Shown here one piece after another: positions 62,630 through 64,000 of a stretch of DNA of 64,000 nt; positions within the stretch are counted from its first letter, which is position 1; each line of letters opens with the position of its first letter. The notes beneath the pieces are model-generated. The model was not told the origin of the DNA. It ran no database searches and saw only the letters and a list, made by a program, of their open reading frames with translations. The DNA is from JBARKJ01 sp963698885 (lineage in GTDB: Bacteria; Nitrospirota; JACRHJ01). The position numbers and the translations under genes are program-made. The stretch spans positions 248,001 through 312,000 of the forward strand of contig CAVOSJ010000004.1 in assembly GCA_963698885.1 (NCBI GenBank). The letters run 5' to 3'.

Positions 62630-64000
62630 GTGAAGGACAAGAACTCTAAGGAAAAGGACTCTATAGAGGACTTGAAAAGGGCTAACCGGGAACTCCTTGC
62701 TCTTTACGACATCAACCGCCTCCTCCAGACCCAGCTTCCAACCGAAGAAAAACTCTATATAATCCTGACTTCCCTTACCGCCGACGACGCATTCGGCTAT
62801 TCCCGCGCCTACCTGCTGCTCGTGAACGACCAGAAGAACACCCTTGAGGGCTGGCTGGGGGTGGGGCCGCTGAAAGGCGACGAGGCCAGGGAGATATGGG
62901 AGGGAGTAACAGCCCTGGAGGAGGAAGATACCGCTCCGGGACGGAAAAATATTTCCGAACTTTTAGAGCGCGCGCCGTTCGACATAAAGGTGCGCGCCTT
63001 TGTCATGCCTGTTTCGAGGGGGCAGGGGCACCCGGTCCAGACGGTCATAAGCCGTCGTCCAAAGCTTGTAAAGGACATTAAAAGCGGGAAAGAGCCCCTG
63101 CACCCGGAATTTGAGAGAATTCTCTCCTCGAAACAGGTTGCGTTTATCCCGATGCTGTCAAAAAAACATGTCATGGGGGTAATAGCGGTGGAGTCGCCCG
63201 GCGGGGACCGCTCCATCGACGAAAAACGCCTCCGCACCCTTACCGTCTTCGGAAACCTGGCGGCGATAGCCCTGGAGAACTCGAAGCTCTATCACGACCT
63301 CGAAGAGAAAGTCTCGACGTTAGAGAGTGTAAACCGGGAGCTTCAGGACGCCCAGGCAAAGATCATGCAGTTAGACCGCCTGGCGTCGATGGGCGCGATA
63401 GCCGCCGGAGTCGCCCACGAGATAAAAAATCCGCTGAACTCCCTTTTCATAAACCTGCACCTCCTTAAAGAAGAAGTGCTGAAGAACCAGCCGGAAATCC
63501 TGAAGCTGCTGGAGGTGGTGGAGATGGAGACGGAACGCCTGGGCAGTACGGTTATCGAGTTTCTGAACTTCTCCAAGCTGCCGAAACCGTGCCTCGTCCC
63601 GTCGCAGCCGCACCGGGTACTCGATTCCGTGCTTGAGATGATAGAATACCAGGGGATAAGCATGGGCGTGAGCATATCGAGAGAATACGACCACAAATTA
63701 CGCGAGGCCCCACTGGACGAGAAGAGGATGGAGCAGGCCTTTCTGAACATCATAATCAACGCCATTCAGGCGATGCCGTCCGGAGGGGTCCTGACCGTAA
63801 AAACCGGGCTGAAAAAGGATTTAACCGGCTTTTATATCCAGTTCAGGGACACCGGTCAAGGCATACCCGTTGACTGCATGGACAGGCTCTTCGACCCCTT
63901 CTTTACCACCAAGGAAGAAGGGACCGGCATGGGCCTTCCGATCGTGGAATCCATACTGCGCGCCCACGGCGGGAAAATAGATATAGAGAGCGCCCCGGGG
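62630..64000 (+). CDS. GAF-domain sensor histidine kinase, C-terminus beyond window
   Basis: The frame is open for 457 codons to the window end from a GTG with AGAGGT upstream. An N-terminal helix (DLKRANRELLALYDINRLLQ) precedes a GAF domain (about residues 40-225, LTSLTADDAFGYSRAYLLLV). After a coiled coil comes HisKA with AAGVAHEIKNPLNSLFINL (His near 262). The ATPase part has NIIINAIQAMPSGG, FRDTGQGIP, FDPFFTTKEEGTGMGLPIV, an NtrB-like arrangement. There are no transmembrane helices, so it is cytoplasmic. At most a few dozen residues are missing. Confidence 0.88.
   Translation, partial: MKDKNSKEKDSIEDLKRANRELLALYDINRLLQTQLPTEEKLYIILTSLTADDAFGYSRAYLLLVNDQKNTLEGWLGVGPLKGDEAREIWEGVTALEEEDTAPGRKNISELLERAPFDIKVRAFVMPVSRGQGHPVQTVISRRPKLVKDIKSGKEPLHPEFERILSSKQVAFIPMLSKKHVMGVIAVESPGGDRSIDEKRLRTLTVFGNLAAIALENSKLYHDLEEKVSTLESVNRELQDAQAKIMQLDRLASMGAIAAGVAHEIKNPLNSLFINLHLLKEEVLKNQPEILKLLEVVEMETERLGSTVIEFLNFSKLPKPCLVPSQPHRVLDSVLEMIEYQGISMGVSISREYDHKLREAPLDEKRMEQAFLNIIINAIQAMPSGGVLTVKTGLKKDLTGFYIQFRDTGQGIPVDCMDRLFDPFFTTKEEGTGMGLPIVESILRAHGGKIDIESAPG

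Overview
This 64 kb window comes from the chromosome of a Gram-negative (diderm), GC-rich, anaerobic sulfur-metabolising bacterium. The evidence is a dissimilatory sulfate reduction block (sat-aprB-aprA-qmoA-qmoB-qmoC), a type IV pilus pilMNOPQ cluster with an outer-membrane secretin, TonB, outer-membrane beta-barrels and lipoproteins. A Desulfobacterota (old Deltaproteobacteria) or Nitrospirota lineage fits best; gene content alone does not settle which. Most genes lie on the minus strand.

Layout. 1-9.4 kb: DUF255 lipoprotein, secreted acidic protein, ruvX, ubiB, phasin-like protein, alaS, a TldE/PmbA-like protein and class II aldolase (minus). 9.5-12.4 kb: DUF2007 protein and acyl-CoA synthetase (plus), a methyltransferase-like membrane protein, a small protein. 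12.6-21.3 kb: the sulfate-reduction operon, sending electrons between the quinone pool and APS reductase through QmoABC. 21.7-26.5 kb: a beta-barrel protein and a large secreted RCC1/Ig-like repeat protein whose frame is broken six times. 26.9-31.2 kb: ssrA (tmRNA), then an accessory stretch (VOC protein, lipoprotein, dienelactone hydrolase, a nitric oxide reductase remnant, hemerythrin). 31.2-39.6 kb: kdp potassium-uptake operon, with two tiny membrane genes at its head and an outer-membrane protein between kdpC and kdpD. 39.7-43.9 kb: a c-type cytochrome, a probable stand-alone structured RNA, and the nitrogen operon amtB-glnB-glnA behind a sigma-54-type promoter. 43.9-46.8 kb: aroC-aroK-aroB. 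46.9-52.9 kb: pilMNOPQ behind a small helix-turn-helix gene. 53.0-58.6 kb: xseB-ispA-dxs-tlyA and an LRV-like protein, plus rlmN. 58.6-64 kb (plus): tonB-like gene, sensor kinase, TatD-radical SAM fusion, second sensor kinase cut by the window end.

Two things stand out. First, a transcription unit at about 40.34-40.54 kb has a strong promoter, two nested hairpins each capped by GAAA, and a U-tract, with no protein product: a candidate new small RNA. Second, a family of paired-hairpin repeats (four copies) sits 3-11 nt after stop codons inside operons. In addition, at least eleven single-base frameshifts occur in otherwise well-conserved genes. Nearly all behave as one-base insertions outside long homopolymers, so several 'broken' genes are probably intact in the organism and the assembly deserves checking.
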